Assembly (NCBI GenBank): GCA_010015745.1
Contig: ML978174.1
Span: 310,001-374,000, forward strand
Direction of reading: 5' to 3'
DNA: 64,000 nucleotides
Source: Setomelanomma holmii
Taxonomy: Eukaryota > Ascomycota > Dothideomycetes > Pleosporales > Phaeosphaeriaceae
Below, in pieces: positions 1 to 10,462 of the stretch. Both the position numbers and the translations under genes were made by a program. Each line of letters begins with the position of its first letter. The stretch's first letter is position 1. The notes beneath the pieces are model-generated. The model was given only the letters and a program-made list of their open reading frames with translations. It did not search any database and was not told where the DNA came from.

Positions 1-1337
1 GTTGCTGCGCGAGGTCAGTATGTACTCATGGAGTGGTTCATGTCTACTTACCCATGCATAGGGTCGCATTGCCAGACTACAATATGTCCACTCGCCTTGA
101 CAGCCTCAATGTGCGCACCGAGCATTGATTCGACCTTGTCTGCTCCATAGCGAGTGATGAGGGTGATCTTGCCAACTTCTTTGCTTGGATTGACAATATC
201 CAGTAGTTGCACCAGCTCGTCGTTCTTCATCGATGGACCAACCTTTATGCCGATCGGGTTCTCGATACCACGGAAGTACTCCACATGGCCTCCGTCAATC
301 TGCCGTGTTCGATCGCCAATCCAGATGAAATGCGCTGAGGTGTTATACCAGCCCTTCCTATCTGGCGATGGTTGTGAGGGCTTGTGGCCAGATGGATGCT
401 TGAGGCTCCTTGTCAGACTCTGCTCATACTCCAGCACAAGGCCTTCGTGACTAGTGAAGAGGTCTACTGTTTGCAATTGGCCTGCTGTGTCTGCGCCGAT
501 AGTGTTCATGAAACGAAGTGAATCCGATATACTTTGGACGATCGTCTGATATTTGGACTGTAGCTCTTGATCGCGAACGTGACCAAGTTCCCAGTCGATA
601 GGATTGTGCAGATCTGCAAAGCCACTCGACAGTTGTGCTCGGATGTAGTTTGATGTTGTGGCCGAGTGGAAGTAGGCGCTCACGAGCCTCTCTGGATCCA
701 CTCTCCGATGCGCTGGGTCGTAGCCATTGAGAATGTCACCCCGGAAGCTGGGAACTTCTTTGCCGTCTAGCATCTCCGTAGGACTTGATCTAGGCTTTGC
801 ATATTGTCCGGCTATGCGACCTATGCGAATGACGGGCTTGTTCGAACCCCAAATCAGGACCAGACTCATCTGAAGCAACAGCTTCATCTTGGCATCAATT
901 GGCTCGTCTGCACAGTAGGAGAAGAGTTCGGCGCAGTCACCGCCCTGCAGGAGGAAAGCTTTGCCCAAAGCAGCATCGCGCAGGCTATTCTTTAGTCGTA
1001 CGATCTCAGTTGGCGTGACAATTGGCGGTAAAGCTGATAATCGCTTGCAAGCAGCATTCGCAGCTGCTTGATCTTCGTAGGTGATGACTTGCTTGATGGG
1101 TTTTGAGCGCCAGGCTGTCAAGATTTAGCTCAGCATTGGACTTATGAAACCGTGAAGTGTACATGTTGGCGACCAGTCTTGAGACTCGCCGTTGATGTGC
1201 TGCGAAGCTTGCATTGTGCTCGTCGTCTGCACTGGCACAGTGTTGCTCGTAGCCTGGGATTGCTCCTGCCGACCGCTCGTCGCCGACATGTACTGAGCGA
1301 GGTAATTCTCCAGCTTCCCGTATGATTCGTTATTCAT
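1..1337 (-). CDS. Class II 3-deoxy-D-arabino-heptulosonate 7-phosphate synthase (DAHP synthase), 3' end off window
   Basis: Condenses phosphoenolpyruvate and erythrose 4-phosphate, the first step of the shikimate pathway. Exons 1337–1163, 1114–52 and 4–1 (continues left). Splicing intron 1115–1162 joins DWSPT to SWRSKPIKQ, the typical N-terminus of plant-like (class II) DAHP synthases. The next intron, 5–51, falls after CDPMHG and restores the conserved CDPMHGN. Other family signatures are QGGDCAE, RIGRIAGQYAKPRS, DPxR and SAHFIWIGDRTRQ. About 413 residues are visible of an expected ~460–480. The N-terminal ~50 residues are Ser/Thr/Gln rich and poorly conserved. ATG 1337 is the first Met in the exon. 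This is not the class I (ARO3/ARO4) type. It diverges from the HYPK gene across a 553-nt shared promoter. Confidence 0.93.
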
Positions 1338-1890
1338 AATCTGCTGAAGTCATTCAATGGCGCAGGCTGTTGAAGCTGTAAGAACAGGTTACTGTAAGGA
1401 GAAAAACTTGAGTCACAAGATCGTCGTCTAATATGGAAGGGCGGGCCTGGCCGCAAAAATGATGTGAATAAAGGACAGTTGCACATGACTCAGTAACACG
1501 CGAAAGTCAACGCAAGAGCTCAAGCAAATATACAGCACCAAGAAGACAAGGGGTGTAAACTTACAAGAATTCGGTCTTACGATCTGACTACAAATTATCA
1601 GCTCGTAACGAGTCATGTATCGAGCACGACGCCGTTCCGATCTACACTTGACTGCGAAAATCGAATGTGTACAAACAAAAAATCGCCAATAAATCACCAA
1701 AATTAACCAATGGCGGCTCTTCTTCGTTCCTATTGGCCAATACATCACGCAATTTCCATCGCACCTGCCAGGAACCTGCGTCATTACCTTACCAGCCCTC
1801 TTCCACCATTGCACGTCCTCCTACTCCTTCTCATCTGCTCTGATAACACGCAGAAGTTCTCCACGTCCAGCATCACCTGCTACCATCGCC
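1338..1890. promoter_or_regulatory. Divergent promoter between DAHP synthase and HYPK genes, with CCAAT boxes
   Basis: This non-coding stretch separates two divergent start codons. It holds three CCAAT elements close together: GCCAAT at 1685–1690, ACCAAT at 1706–1711, and the palindrome ATTGGCCAAT at 1732–1741, which reads as CCAAT on both strands. They lie about 150–200 nt upstream of the HYPK ATG. CCAAT boxes are bound by the fungal HAP/CBC complex; binding here is inferred. No convincing ORF was seen. Confidence 0.5.
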
Positions 1891-2299
1891 ATGGCTGAGC
1901 CACAACCCGCTGAAGTGCACGAGGGCGCGGCCGACCCACACGCACCCACAGGTACCGCCGAAGATCGCAAAGCAACGGCAGCGTTATCGACTCTTGACGC
2001 ACAAGAGGAATCGGGAGAGAAGAAAGAAGTGGACACCAAAGCACTCGACAAAGCTATGAAAGGCTTGGGGGTCAAGGATAGGAAGGGCGAGGAGAAGAAA
2101 GTTGTTAAGGTCGAGGCAGCAGATGTCACACTCCTTGTGCGCAAAGTCCCTGATACATGATTGAAAATGGCAGCTTGCTGATATTGGTGATTAGGTCTCC
2201 GAACTCGAGGTCTCAAAACAGAAAGCTACCGAGCTGCTACGCGCGAACGAAGGAAACGCTGTGAAGGCGATGCTTGCTTTCGTCAATGTGTCATCGTGA
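1891..2299 (+). CDS. HYPK-like NatA-associated UBA protein
   Basis: Small ribosome-associated cofactor of the NatA N-terminal acetyltransferase. Exons 1891–2136 and 2195–2299; intron 2137–2194 has the less usual donor GTGCGC and the acceptor TTAG. It encodes 116 aa. The N-terminal half is acidic and Ala-rich, followed by a Lys/Glu-rich helix near residue 60. The C-terminal ~45 residues form the HYPK/NAC-type UBA: DVTLL joined to VSELEVSKQKATELL, then RANEGNAVKAML. The spliced frame reads without a break to TGA 2297–2299. Without splicing the ORF stops at 2160 and loses the UBA, so the intron is needed. Length and layout match human HYPK (129 aa). Function is assigned from the family. Confidence 0.85.
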
Positions 2300-2432
2300 G
2301 CAGTTCCGGCCGAGCCTTTGCACGCTTTACGTATCACAACGGTCTAGCTCGAGGAGACCAGCATTGCGCAGGCTGTTGCAGTATGGATCTTTCACGGTCT
2401 ACGGAAGTCATAACCCTGGATGTCTGCCAACA

Positions 2433-3473
2433 CTAGATCAACCATTTCGTCACGATTCCCCAGAAGTCACTAATGAACTCTCCGCCTCCTTCCAGTAAGG
2501 CCCTTAAATCCTCATGTTTTCGGATAGTGTCAACCTCGCAAGCCATATATTCAACAACTATCTGTCTCAAATCGTTCAAGACTCCCGTGGCCGATCGAGA
2601 TGCGCCATGTTCGTATGCATACTGCGCAAGCTCAACGATATCGCCCACACGAGTGTGGTACAGTTGAAAGTCCAAAAGCGTTTTGTGTAGCTTATGGAGT
2701 GCAAGCCACTTCAAAGGCTGGATCAGACGCATGTCTGCGAAGCTGTAGAGCCGGGCATGAGCCATGAAGATGGGAATGAAGTCTTGATTTGCTGCAGTAT
2801 TCGATTGTGGCTGGAGACCGTCGCTGATGACGGAATTAGGTGCACCGTGAACAAGGTAATTGCGCTGCTGGAACTTTTCACGTAGTGAGGACGGTTTTCG
2901 CTTCTTCTTCTTCTTCTTCTTCTTCTTCTTCTTCTTCTTCTTCTTCTTCTTCTTCTTCTTCTTCTTCTTCTTCTTCTTCTTCTTTTTGATAGCCGAGTGA
3001 AAAGCGAAAGCCCATTGAGGATCGGGTTCGGATTCTTGGATCTCTTCAGGTGGTGGCACATCTTCAAAGGCGGTCTCTTCTTGCGCTGGGGGCGGAGTTG
3101 GTGTTCCCATATTCTTTGGAGCTTCTTCAGCGTGGCTCACAATTTGTGCCGAGTCGTCTTGCACTCATGCCGGGACGGTATAGTCACCACGGTACGCATA
3201 TTCCAAAAATCGATTAAAGTCTTCAGGCTCGACATCCGTGATCTCGGCAGACTTGGTCTTTGCCTCTACCATTTCACCCTTCACAAGCGCCCTGAAGTAG
3301 TCCGAGGTCGCAGCGACGGGCATTAGAGTGTACCACAAATGGCTGCTTTTCCACGCCGATGTAGAATGTGAAGAGGTCGAATTGAATGAAGCTATCAAAG
3401 AATCAGTGTAACCTAGACTTTGATATATTGAGTATACTCACTCTGCGAGAGCACGCAGTGGCGGTCTCGTCAT
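2433..3473 (-). pseudogene. BTB/POZ-domain protein, disrupted by a frameshift and a stop
   Basis: Remains of a fungal BTB/POZ protein (in general, adaptors for protein–protein contacts or CUL3 ligases). Exon 1 3473–3442 (MTRPPLRALA), intron 3392–3441, then an exon opening with FTFYIGVEKQPFVVHSNA. That frame is lost at about 3325, where one extra C moves the reading into AATSDYFRALVKGEM, the continuation of the same BTB fold. After AYRGDYTVPA an in-frame TGA lies at 3165–3167, and the same frame continues as VQDDSAQIVSHAEEA down to 2433. The 3' part codes for about 30 consecutive lysines from a CTT/AAG microsatellite at 2901–2985, then a conserved helical C-terminus (LKWLALHKLHKTLLDFQLY). Two independent lesions argue against a working gene, although sequence error at one site cannot be excluded. 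Confidence 0.75.
2901..2985. repeat. Trinucleotide microsatellite (CTT)n, about 28 units
   Basis: An almost uninterrupted run of CTT on the plus strand. On the minus strand it is AAG, read as poly-lysine within the broken BTB gene; the other frames give poly-arginine and poly-glutamate. The three frames explain the spurious poly-K and poly-R ORFs in this region. It is likely length-variable between strains. Confidence 0.95.
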
Positions 3474-4331
3474 GTTGAAAGGCTTGACAGATTGGCGCTT
3501 GTGAGAACGAGGTGAGTCCTCGGGCTGGACCTCTTTTATGCCCGGACTATGCTTCTTCCCAGACATTCCATGCTCCTCGCGCGGGGTAGTACAGTCAACA
3601 TCTCCATGGCTGCTTTTGACTGGCCGTCAACGTGTCACAGCCTTGCGCCTGTCTTCGAGACAACCAAACAAAGCCGTAAGTGCTATCGCAACAATGCATA
3701 TTTGGAATAGTTGTTCCGCAATTGAGAGGCTGGAATGATTCTCCAGGCTCGGAACAGTTTGTGACGGCCGACGGATTGTCGAACTCGGAAGGAAGTAGCA
3801 CGATTGTCACTTTCGCAATAGCCAGTGGTAAGCAACAATAGGCGAGACAGCTCGGCAACCGCAACCGGCCCCCTGCTTCCAACTCCACAGCTCAAAACAA
3901 GGTTCTCTGGAGCTGCGTCATGAACATCGCCACATTCAACCCCGACAAGATGAGAGTGCGGGACGGTGTGCAAGGGCGTCCCATGCACGCTGGATACCCG
4001 TTGGACGAAATGTCATGATGAGCGCCAGGGTTCCGAGCCCAGTACGTCACTCGGGTGTAGCCAGGCCTGGAACTGTAGGTATATGTTCCGATTCTTTGGA
4101 GTCGTCTTCCAACTCTGCTTTCGCGATCTTTAAGTGCAGAACCGTTGCACTATATTCGTTACTTAATGCCAACTTTTCCCGTTCTATTTGAGTCAAGCAA
4201 CTGTCACAACGGCGCCCCAAATTCCAACACGTCGTGCCCTTGCAGGCATAGCCATCGTATCTGCGCTCTCCGCCATCGAGAGACACCAGAAGCAGAAAGC
4301 ACAAGAGAAGCCAGACCTTGCAGTCGACGAT
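3474..4331. other. Intergenic region between BTB remnant and DUF1989 gene
   Basis: The two genes diverge from here. An open frame in phase with the DUF1989 gene reaches back to about 4188, but without an ATG. The last ~140 nt may therefore be 5' UTR or the end of an unrecognised upstream exon. Nothing else was recognised. Confidence 0.4.
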
Positions 4332-6208
4332 ATGTCGGGTGAATTGCAAACTATACCCGCACGCCATGGCGTTGCGACCTTCGTGCCGAGAGGTAGGACG
4401 ATCAAGGTCATCAACACCTACGGCAAGCAGGTGGTGAGCATGTGGGCTTTCAGCCTGGGTCCGCCGCCTGAGGAGGGAGAGGCAGAGGAGGTCGACGAGG
4501 AGAAGGTCAAAGAGGAGGCCGAGGGTCTGAAAGATGCCGTAGAAGGGAAAGAGGGGAAAGAGCTCGAATCAACAGAGGAGGCCGAGAAGCCAGAAGAAGA
4601 AGATAAGGGTAGCAAGAAGGAGACTGAATCAACGTCGAAGGGTACCGAGGCGACGAAGCAGGATGATGACGACCCGCCTGAGCAGGCACCAGACACACCA
4701 GAGAATGAGAAGACTACGGAAAGCACAGCCTCATCGTCGAAACAGCCAGCAAAACGGACGTGGGGATCCTACCTGCCCTCCATTCCGTATCGCAACAAGG
4801 GCGCCGCGAAGAAGCCTGAAGAGCAGAAACCTAGCGCGGAGGACGAGAAAACACAGAATGAGGCCAACACCAAGAAATGGTCGTCATACCTTCCGACTGG
4901 CAAGGGCTTCTCGAACTATGTGCCGAACGTGCAGCTACCAGATTCCAAGACTGCAGTCAGCGCGTTCAAGTCGAGCCACTACCGCGACCCAAATAAAAGT
5001 TATGCCGAGCAACTATACGACTTTTCGAAGACGCCTGTCGGCGCTGGAACGATTGCCGGTAAGCAACAAATCACATTCTTTCCGCGTGTGCAGTGGTCAC
5101 AGGTGGATGCTCGATGGAGTGACGACTGATGTCTGTCATAGCTGCAACTGGCTCTGGTTACGCCTCCTCGGTATATGCTGCTTACTCCGCCTACGCATCT
5201 ACAAACCCGTCCAATTCCTCTCAGCCACCAATGGAGTATCTCTCCCTTCCACATACCCGAGCAGCGTCTCATAAACTCGTCCCTGGAGTCGACGACGAGC
5301 TTTTGACCAACCTTCGCAATCCCATCATCACATTGGTGGAAGACACAACCCCTGGCGCTCACGATACGCTGACCGCAGCGTGCGACGCAAACTTGTACAC
5401 TGCGCTGGGTGTGGATAAGCCAGAGGAGCACGGAAGTTGTGCGGAGAACCTAGTTCTGGCTCTTAAGGAACTCAACGAGGGAGCCGGACTCAAGGGCGCA
5501 AAAGCTATTGGTGCAGACATCACGGTCAATATCGCGCCTACACCTCTTCATCTTTTCATGAATGCCCCACTCGACACCTTGAGTCTCGACAAGATCGATG
5601 GTGCTGGCGCGAAGGGGGCAAATTTGAAGGTCGAAGAGCCAAAAGGCAAGAAACGTAGTTTCGTGCGCTTCAGGGCCGATCGCGATGTCGTTGTCGTATT
5701 CAGTGCCTGCCCTATGGATGTTGGTTCGCAAAATGGAGGTCGATGCATGGCAGCCAATTTCATGGTCGAGGACGTACAGGAGGGCGAAGATCTTGCGAGC
5801 TCCGTATCAGCGCTCAAGAACAAGAAACCTGCCCCAAGAAAGCTTAATGGCGAGGCAAAGAAGGCGGACTCGAAGAAGAGTGGTAAAGAGGAGAAGGCTG
5901 AGGCGAAAGATATTGAGCAGCCCAAGAAGGATGCAGAGGAGAAGGCAGAAGAGTCTAAGAAGGACTCGAAGGAGAAAAAGCCTGCGGCAAGGAGGGACAG
6001 TACGACACCAAAAGCACCACCGAAGAAGCTCGAGCGCAAACCTTCAGAAAAGCCAGATGCCAAGAAACCAGAGGTAGACAAGAAAGAAGAGCCCATCGCT
6101 GAGGAGCCCATCAAGGACGATTCGAAGACGGAAGAAAAGCCCAAGAAGAAGCCCAAGAAGCTCCAGGTTCGTGGTGGAGGTACGCCAACGCATACGAAGA
6201 GCGCTTGA
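4332..6208 (+). CDS. DUF1989 (urea carboxylase-associated family) protein with long acidic insertion
   Basis: Exons 4332–5058 and 5142–6208 (intron 5059–5141, donor GTAAGC); about 625 aa. The DUF1989 fold is recognisable in two parts. The first is residues ~6–43 (IPARHGVATFVPRGRTIKVI, then MWAFSL). The second begins near residue 275 (EYLSLPHTRAA, LVEDTTPGAHDTLTAACD, CAENL, LFMNAP, VVVFSACPMD) and ends near residue 460. Between them lie ~230 residues rich in Glu/Lys/Ser, with a twice-used W-S-x-Y-L-P motif (WGSYLPS, WSSYLPT). A Lys/Glu-rich tail of ~150 residues ends in KPKKKPKKLQVRGGG. Bacterial relatives CgdA/CgdB form carboxyguanidine deiminase; the substrate here is unknown. The start is the first in-frame ATG, six residues before the domain; translation from an upstream exon is possible. 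Confidence 0.8.
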
Positions 6209-6674
6209 ATACGCTTGTGCACCCACCGTGGATCAGTATGTAAGACTATTTTCTTTGTATGCATCCAAGTAACCGCGACGATATGTAGATTTAGCTGTAA
6301 TTGTACGTTCGATGGTCAAAAATGCATAATGCCTTATCCCTGTTATGCCGTCACGTTAGCAAGACTTCATCCTCGACCTAGTGGTGTTGCTTTGCGCACC
6401 GAGGTGTGGACTTGAAGAGGTGAAAGTGAAAGGTAACAACCCACATGACTGTTGCCAGCCACCATTGTCTCCACTCCTACTGAATAAGTCCCGAGCTATT
6501 CTCTGCTACCTTTCTGTTGTCTCTTATCACCAATCAACCACAATAGCAGCAGCGGTCAACTCGCTCTACGACTTATAAGTCATCAACCCCCTGCCAACGA
6601 CTTCTGCTATACCTTATTCTAGCAACATATCATCACATCCTGTCTACAGATCCTTACCAGAACGTCAAATCAAT
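6209..6674. other. Intergenic, no gene recognised
   Basis: Region between the DUF1989 stop and the first open frame of the USP-like locus. It contains CT-rich and CA-rich tracts before the downstream gene. No start codon in the frame of the downstream coiled-coil segment was found here. Confidence 0.4.
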
Positions 6675-8349
6675 GTGACTACCTATCCCGATCATGATGC
6701 CCAATGGCAAGCCAAAGATGCTGCAGCGCGCACCAGCGAATCGATCCTCGAGAAACTCATCTGCAACCTCGATCACCCCAGCGCTGCGATCCTCCAAAGT
6801 GCCCCCAAAGAGCTAAAGCAGACGCGCTCAGACTGTCAGCGACTATCCGAACATATCAACGCGGACTACAAGCGCGCAAAGAAGGAGAGCTCCGAGTTGC
6901 AAGTGCAGGTCACCGCAGTCGAGAAGCTCAAAGCTTCGGAAAAAAATGCGGTCCAGAAAGCCAGAGTACCGCGTCCGGATCAAGGCTCTCGAGAGACAAG
7001 TCACCACATTGGGCGGCACGCCTATCGTGCCTAAGAAAGGCGCCGCGAAGAGCTTGAAGCGTGGGATTGACGACGCAGATATTAAGGAAATCTACACGGC
7101 ACTAATACTTCACACTCATAAGCGCATCAAGACTAGCGCTGAAGAGCAACCCACCACCCCAGCACAGTTATCTTCGAGCTCAAACTCGTCGTCACCTCTA
7201 GGGCCTCTTCCTACTCCGTCACGATCTCCCAGGACGTCGCCTCCCAAGCCTGCCCTCGGTCCAGCGTACACAACACCCACTCGCAAGGCCGATCGAGCCA
7301 ACTTCTCCAACAAGATTCCTTTAGGTCAAGAACACAAGTTCGCAAGCACCCTGCTCAATCACCCAACCAAGCTGTTCGATCCAACCAACACCTCTCACGT
7401 CACTTCCGTCCTTCAATGTCTTGCTGCAGTCCCAAAGCCACACGAAATGTGGACCGATCTATCCGAGACGGACAAGCAGGCTTTTGAGTTCCGCCTACTC
7501 AGCAACAAGCTCCGCATCGACGCAATCGAAGATGAAGTATCTCAGTGCTCCAATATTCCCGCCTCAAAGGCCTTCATCGACTCCATTGCCGAGGCACAAC
7601 ACTTCCACGGTCGATCACTAAACACATATCCGCTCCAACACCACCTTGCCAACCCGTCTGCACCGGCAAGCAGCGTCAAAGACCCCGAGGCTTACCTTCA
7701 CCATGTCTTGAGCAAAGTCTCGACACAGGCATTGAAGGAGGCCTTCGAGGCTCCTACAACTTATCACATCAACTGCGTTAATTGCAACGGCATCCCAACC
7801 TACGGCGACAACGAAATCGGGCCCGACAACTTCAAGTACACACCTCCCACCACCATGACCTCGCCATCGTACACAACGACTCTAACCCCGTTCTTCACCC
7901 AGCACGAAATGAACTACAAAGGCGCGACAAACCGCACGCTCCCACAACTCCTTCAAGAGAAGTTCGCCAACCCAATCCACACGTCTTGCAAGAAATGTCG
8001 TGATCGCAACACTTCGAACTCCAAGCGCACTTGGGTTGGCTACGCATACGCCCCCAACATCCTAACATTCTCCTTTCCCTGGCCTGCGGAGAAGAAGATT
8101 TACATCTCGCTTCCCCTCGAGCACGATTTCTCGGCGTACGTCCGCGCGAGCAGCGAGAAGTCGGCGTATCGACTCGTCAGTATGGTGAAGAAGTTGCGCA
8201 GTGGAGAGTATGCGTGCTTCGTGCATGGCGAGGATGGGAAGTGGTGGAAGTGTATTGTGGAGCAGGTGCGGGAGTGTGAGATTAAGGACTGGCAGGGAGA
8301 TGAGAGGAATGGGGAGACGGTGTTGGCAATGTATGAGAAGGGGGAGTGA
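6675..8349 (+). pseudogene. Degenerate ubiquitin-specific protease (USP)-like gene, frameshifted
   Basis: A coiled-coil segment in one frame (6675–~6980; ELKQTRSDCQRLSEHINADY, then KKESSELQVQV) passes into a second frame by ~6990 (RIKALERQVTTLGG), which stays open to the stop at 8349. No intron sites join them, so a one-base shift is inferred, perhaps near the seven-A run at ~6940. The first frame has no ATG. The second part resembles a USP catalytic domain: the Cys-box position reads TNTSHVTSVLQCL (7385–7423) where active enzymes have GNTCYMNSVLQCL. A CxxC pair (CVNCNG), a second (CKKC) and a USP-like C-terminus (YRLVSMVKKLRSGEYACFV) follow. The catalytic Cys is Ser and the His of GHY is Glu. 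If expressed, it would be a pseudoenzyme. Confidence 0.65.
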
Positions 8350-8675
8350 TTGTGTGGAGTTGGGTCAAGAGGTTGAGGTGGGACGGGACGCAGTACTAAG
8401 CTTGCGATGGCGTTGGGGAGAAGGTTGAAAAGCTTCGTGGTTATGTGTGGACGACATGGCAATGAAGGCGTTGTGGCAGAGTGGCAGAGTGGCGACGACA
8501 TTGGCTTCATTTTTCCATTTTTTCTTTCTTATGCCCATCTCCGATATGCATCAGCTGGCTATGCATTACCACGATATCAAAGCTACTATTACTTCATCCA
8601 CAATGCATGGCATCCTGACTCGACTTTCCAGCCATCCCTGCTGCCTGAATGCCACAAATTACCCACATGTGCCAC
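8350..8675. other. Convergent 3' region between USP-like gene and ZIP gene
   Basis: Two genes end towards each other here. No ORF or element was recognised; presumably it holds 3' UTRs and polyadenylation signals. Confidence 0.4.
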
Positions 8676-10462
8676 CTAAGCCCAAGCTCCCACAAGACTC
8701 ATCAGAAACGCGCCGCCAAACACCAGCAGACACGCATACACCCTCTTCTTGCCCCTCAGAATCTGCCAGCTTTCATCGCTCAAGAAGTCCTCCGACATGA
8801 GCTCAACGAGACTGGCAAAGACCAGAAACCCGGCTGACACGGCGTTCATAATGCCTACAACCAAGAGACCGATCTCAGAGTTGGGAGAATAGAGCGTATG
8901 CGTGGCAATGCCGATAGCTTGACCAAGGGGAGTAGTGCATCCATATGCCAAAGCCATGAGCCAAGGCTGAAGAGCGCGTTTAGGCCACTTGATGTCTGCG
9001 ATGCGCACACCAAGGGCGAGACCTTCGAAAGTTTGGTGGAAGACGATGGCTATGAGGAGGACAATAAAGTCGTTGCCCACAGCGACAGCAAGCGACATAC
9101 CGATGAAGATGCTGTGGAACAAGATTCCCATCTCCAAGAGAAAGCACTGCATGATAGCCTTCTTGTGTAGCTGCTCAGGGGAAAGGATGTGGTTATGCTG
9201 ATTGGTTTCAACGTCTTCTTCGATGGCGCACTTGTCGCTTTCGTGCTTCGGGTCAACCTGTGGGGTCTCTGATGTATCTGAGCTGCCAGACTCGATAACA
9301 TCTAGCCGCTGAGCTTCTTCGCGATAGCGTGAGAGGGTGCGGCTGATGCTAGTAAATCTACCACGTAGCGGTCCCATCTCGCGAACTTGCATGCTTCCTT
9401 CAGAATAGGTCCTGCGGATTCCCTCAGGCGAAACACGTGGGATGGCAGGTTCTGCATGTACTTGCTCTTCATACTTCGAAGGGCGCGAGACGGCAACGAC
9501 TCCCTCATTGCCACCACAAACATGCTGAGCAGGCGAGAATACCATCTCGATGATTGTCACAAAGAAGATGCTTGCCAGCATGATCGCGCCAGGCATAGCC
9601 TGATAATCGGTCGTCCAAAATGATGAGAGACATGGGTTACTAAGCGACAGAAATGCCGTTGGCAGCAGATGTACGAATGCAGTTGCGATCAAGACACCTG
9701 TACCGAAGTGCTTGGCGCCGAAAAGGAAGGTAGGTGGAATTCGTAGGCGCGGAAACTTGATTACCAGGATCGGGAAGGCGCACGCAGTCGATGATACGAA
9801 GAGAATGATAAAAAGACCGCCAACATGAAATGGTAGGTTGTAGTTGGGGTTCGCAGAGCCAGATTCGCATGCATCCCTCCGGGACAGGCGGTGAAGCGAC
9901 GAAGAAGGATCTGCAGCACGTCAGCACCGCTAAGCACGATTACAGCCAGGCTGTAGGACGTATGAAGTCCTGGGGGAAGCGTGCTGTCAAACTCTTACCG
10001 TTCTGAAAGCGAAAGATGGGCATGTTTCCACTGATGAAAGAAATCAATATCGACGTAGCCAGGACCGACAACAGCCATGTCGCCCAGCTCTCAACGAGAC
10101 CAACTCGGTACTCGTTGCTCACAGGTAGGGTTGTTTGGGTGCAAGGTCCTTTTTGACGTCAACATTTAGGGACTCATGCACTCATGCGCTCATGCGGCAT
10201 TAGACCTACCGTGAAAGGACCCTTTGACACCCTTCCCAATCGCCCATTGCTCCCTCTCCGTCTCTGTGAAATGTCGAATTTCTATTTCAGCATGCCGCAA
10301 ACTTCTCGAGCCACTACACAAGTAATCTGCGTCTCCAAGCTCCCTGGCGTTCGCAATTCCATTTAGATCTTCACATGTCGTCAAGTCTGCGGCAAACCTC
10401 GGAGGATTCTGGTTCCATCCCGGATTCTCGAGAACATCATCGTTCCTTGAAGGACAGTTCAT
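8676..10462 (-). CDS. ZIP-family zinc/iron transporter with extended N-terminus
   Basis: Moves Zn2+ (or other divalent metal) into the cytosol. Exons 10462–10210, 10148–9999 and 9910–8676; introns 10149–10209 (acceptor AAG) and 9911–9998. The spliced reading is 545 aa. Exon 1 encodes MNCPSRNDDVLENPGWNQNP and ADLTTCEDLNGI, a Cys-containing, probably extracellular extension. Exon 2 supplies a first hydrophobic segment (WATWLLSVLATSILISFISG). Exon 3 has the ZIP core: AKHFGTGVLIATAFVHLLPT, a long hydrophilic cytosolic loop, the paired metal-site motifs HSIFIGMSLAV and HQTFEGLALGVRI, and C-terminal membrane helices. Metal-binding His and Glu are present in both motifs. Starts at 10122 or 9692 would use non-ATG codons and lose the conserved N-terminus, so 10462 was chosen. 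Confidence 0.9.

Noticed and set aside
2723..3067. Long poly-arginine and poly-lysine open frames
   Set aside because: They are alternative readings of the CTT microsatellite at 2901–2985; only the lysine frame links BTB-like sequence.
3160..3170. Selenocysteine read-through of the TGA in the BTB gene
   Set aside because: Ascomycete fungi lack selenocysteine incorporation, and a second lesion is present upstream, so decay or sequence error is a simpler explanation.
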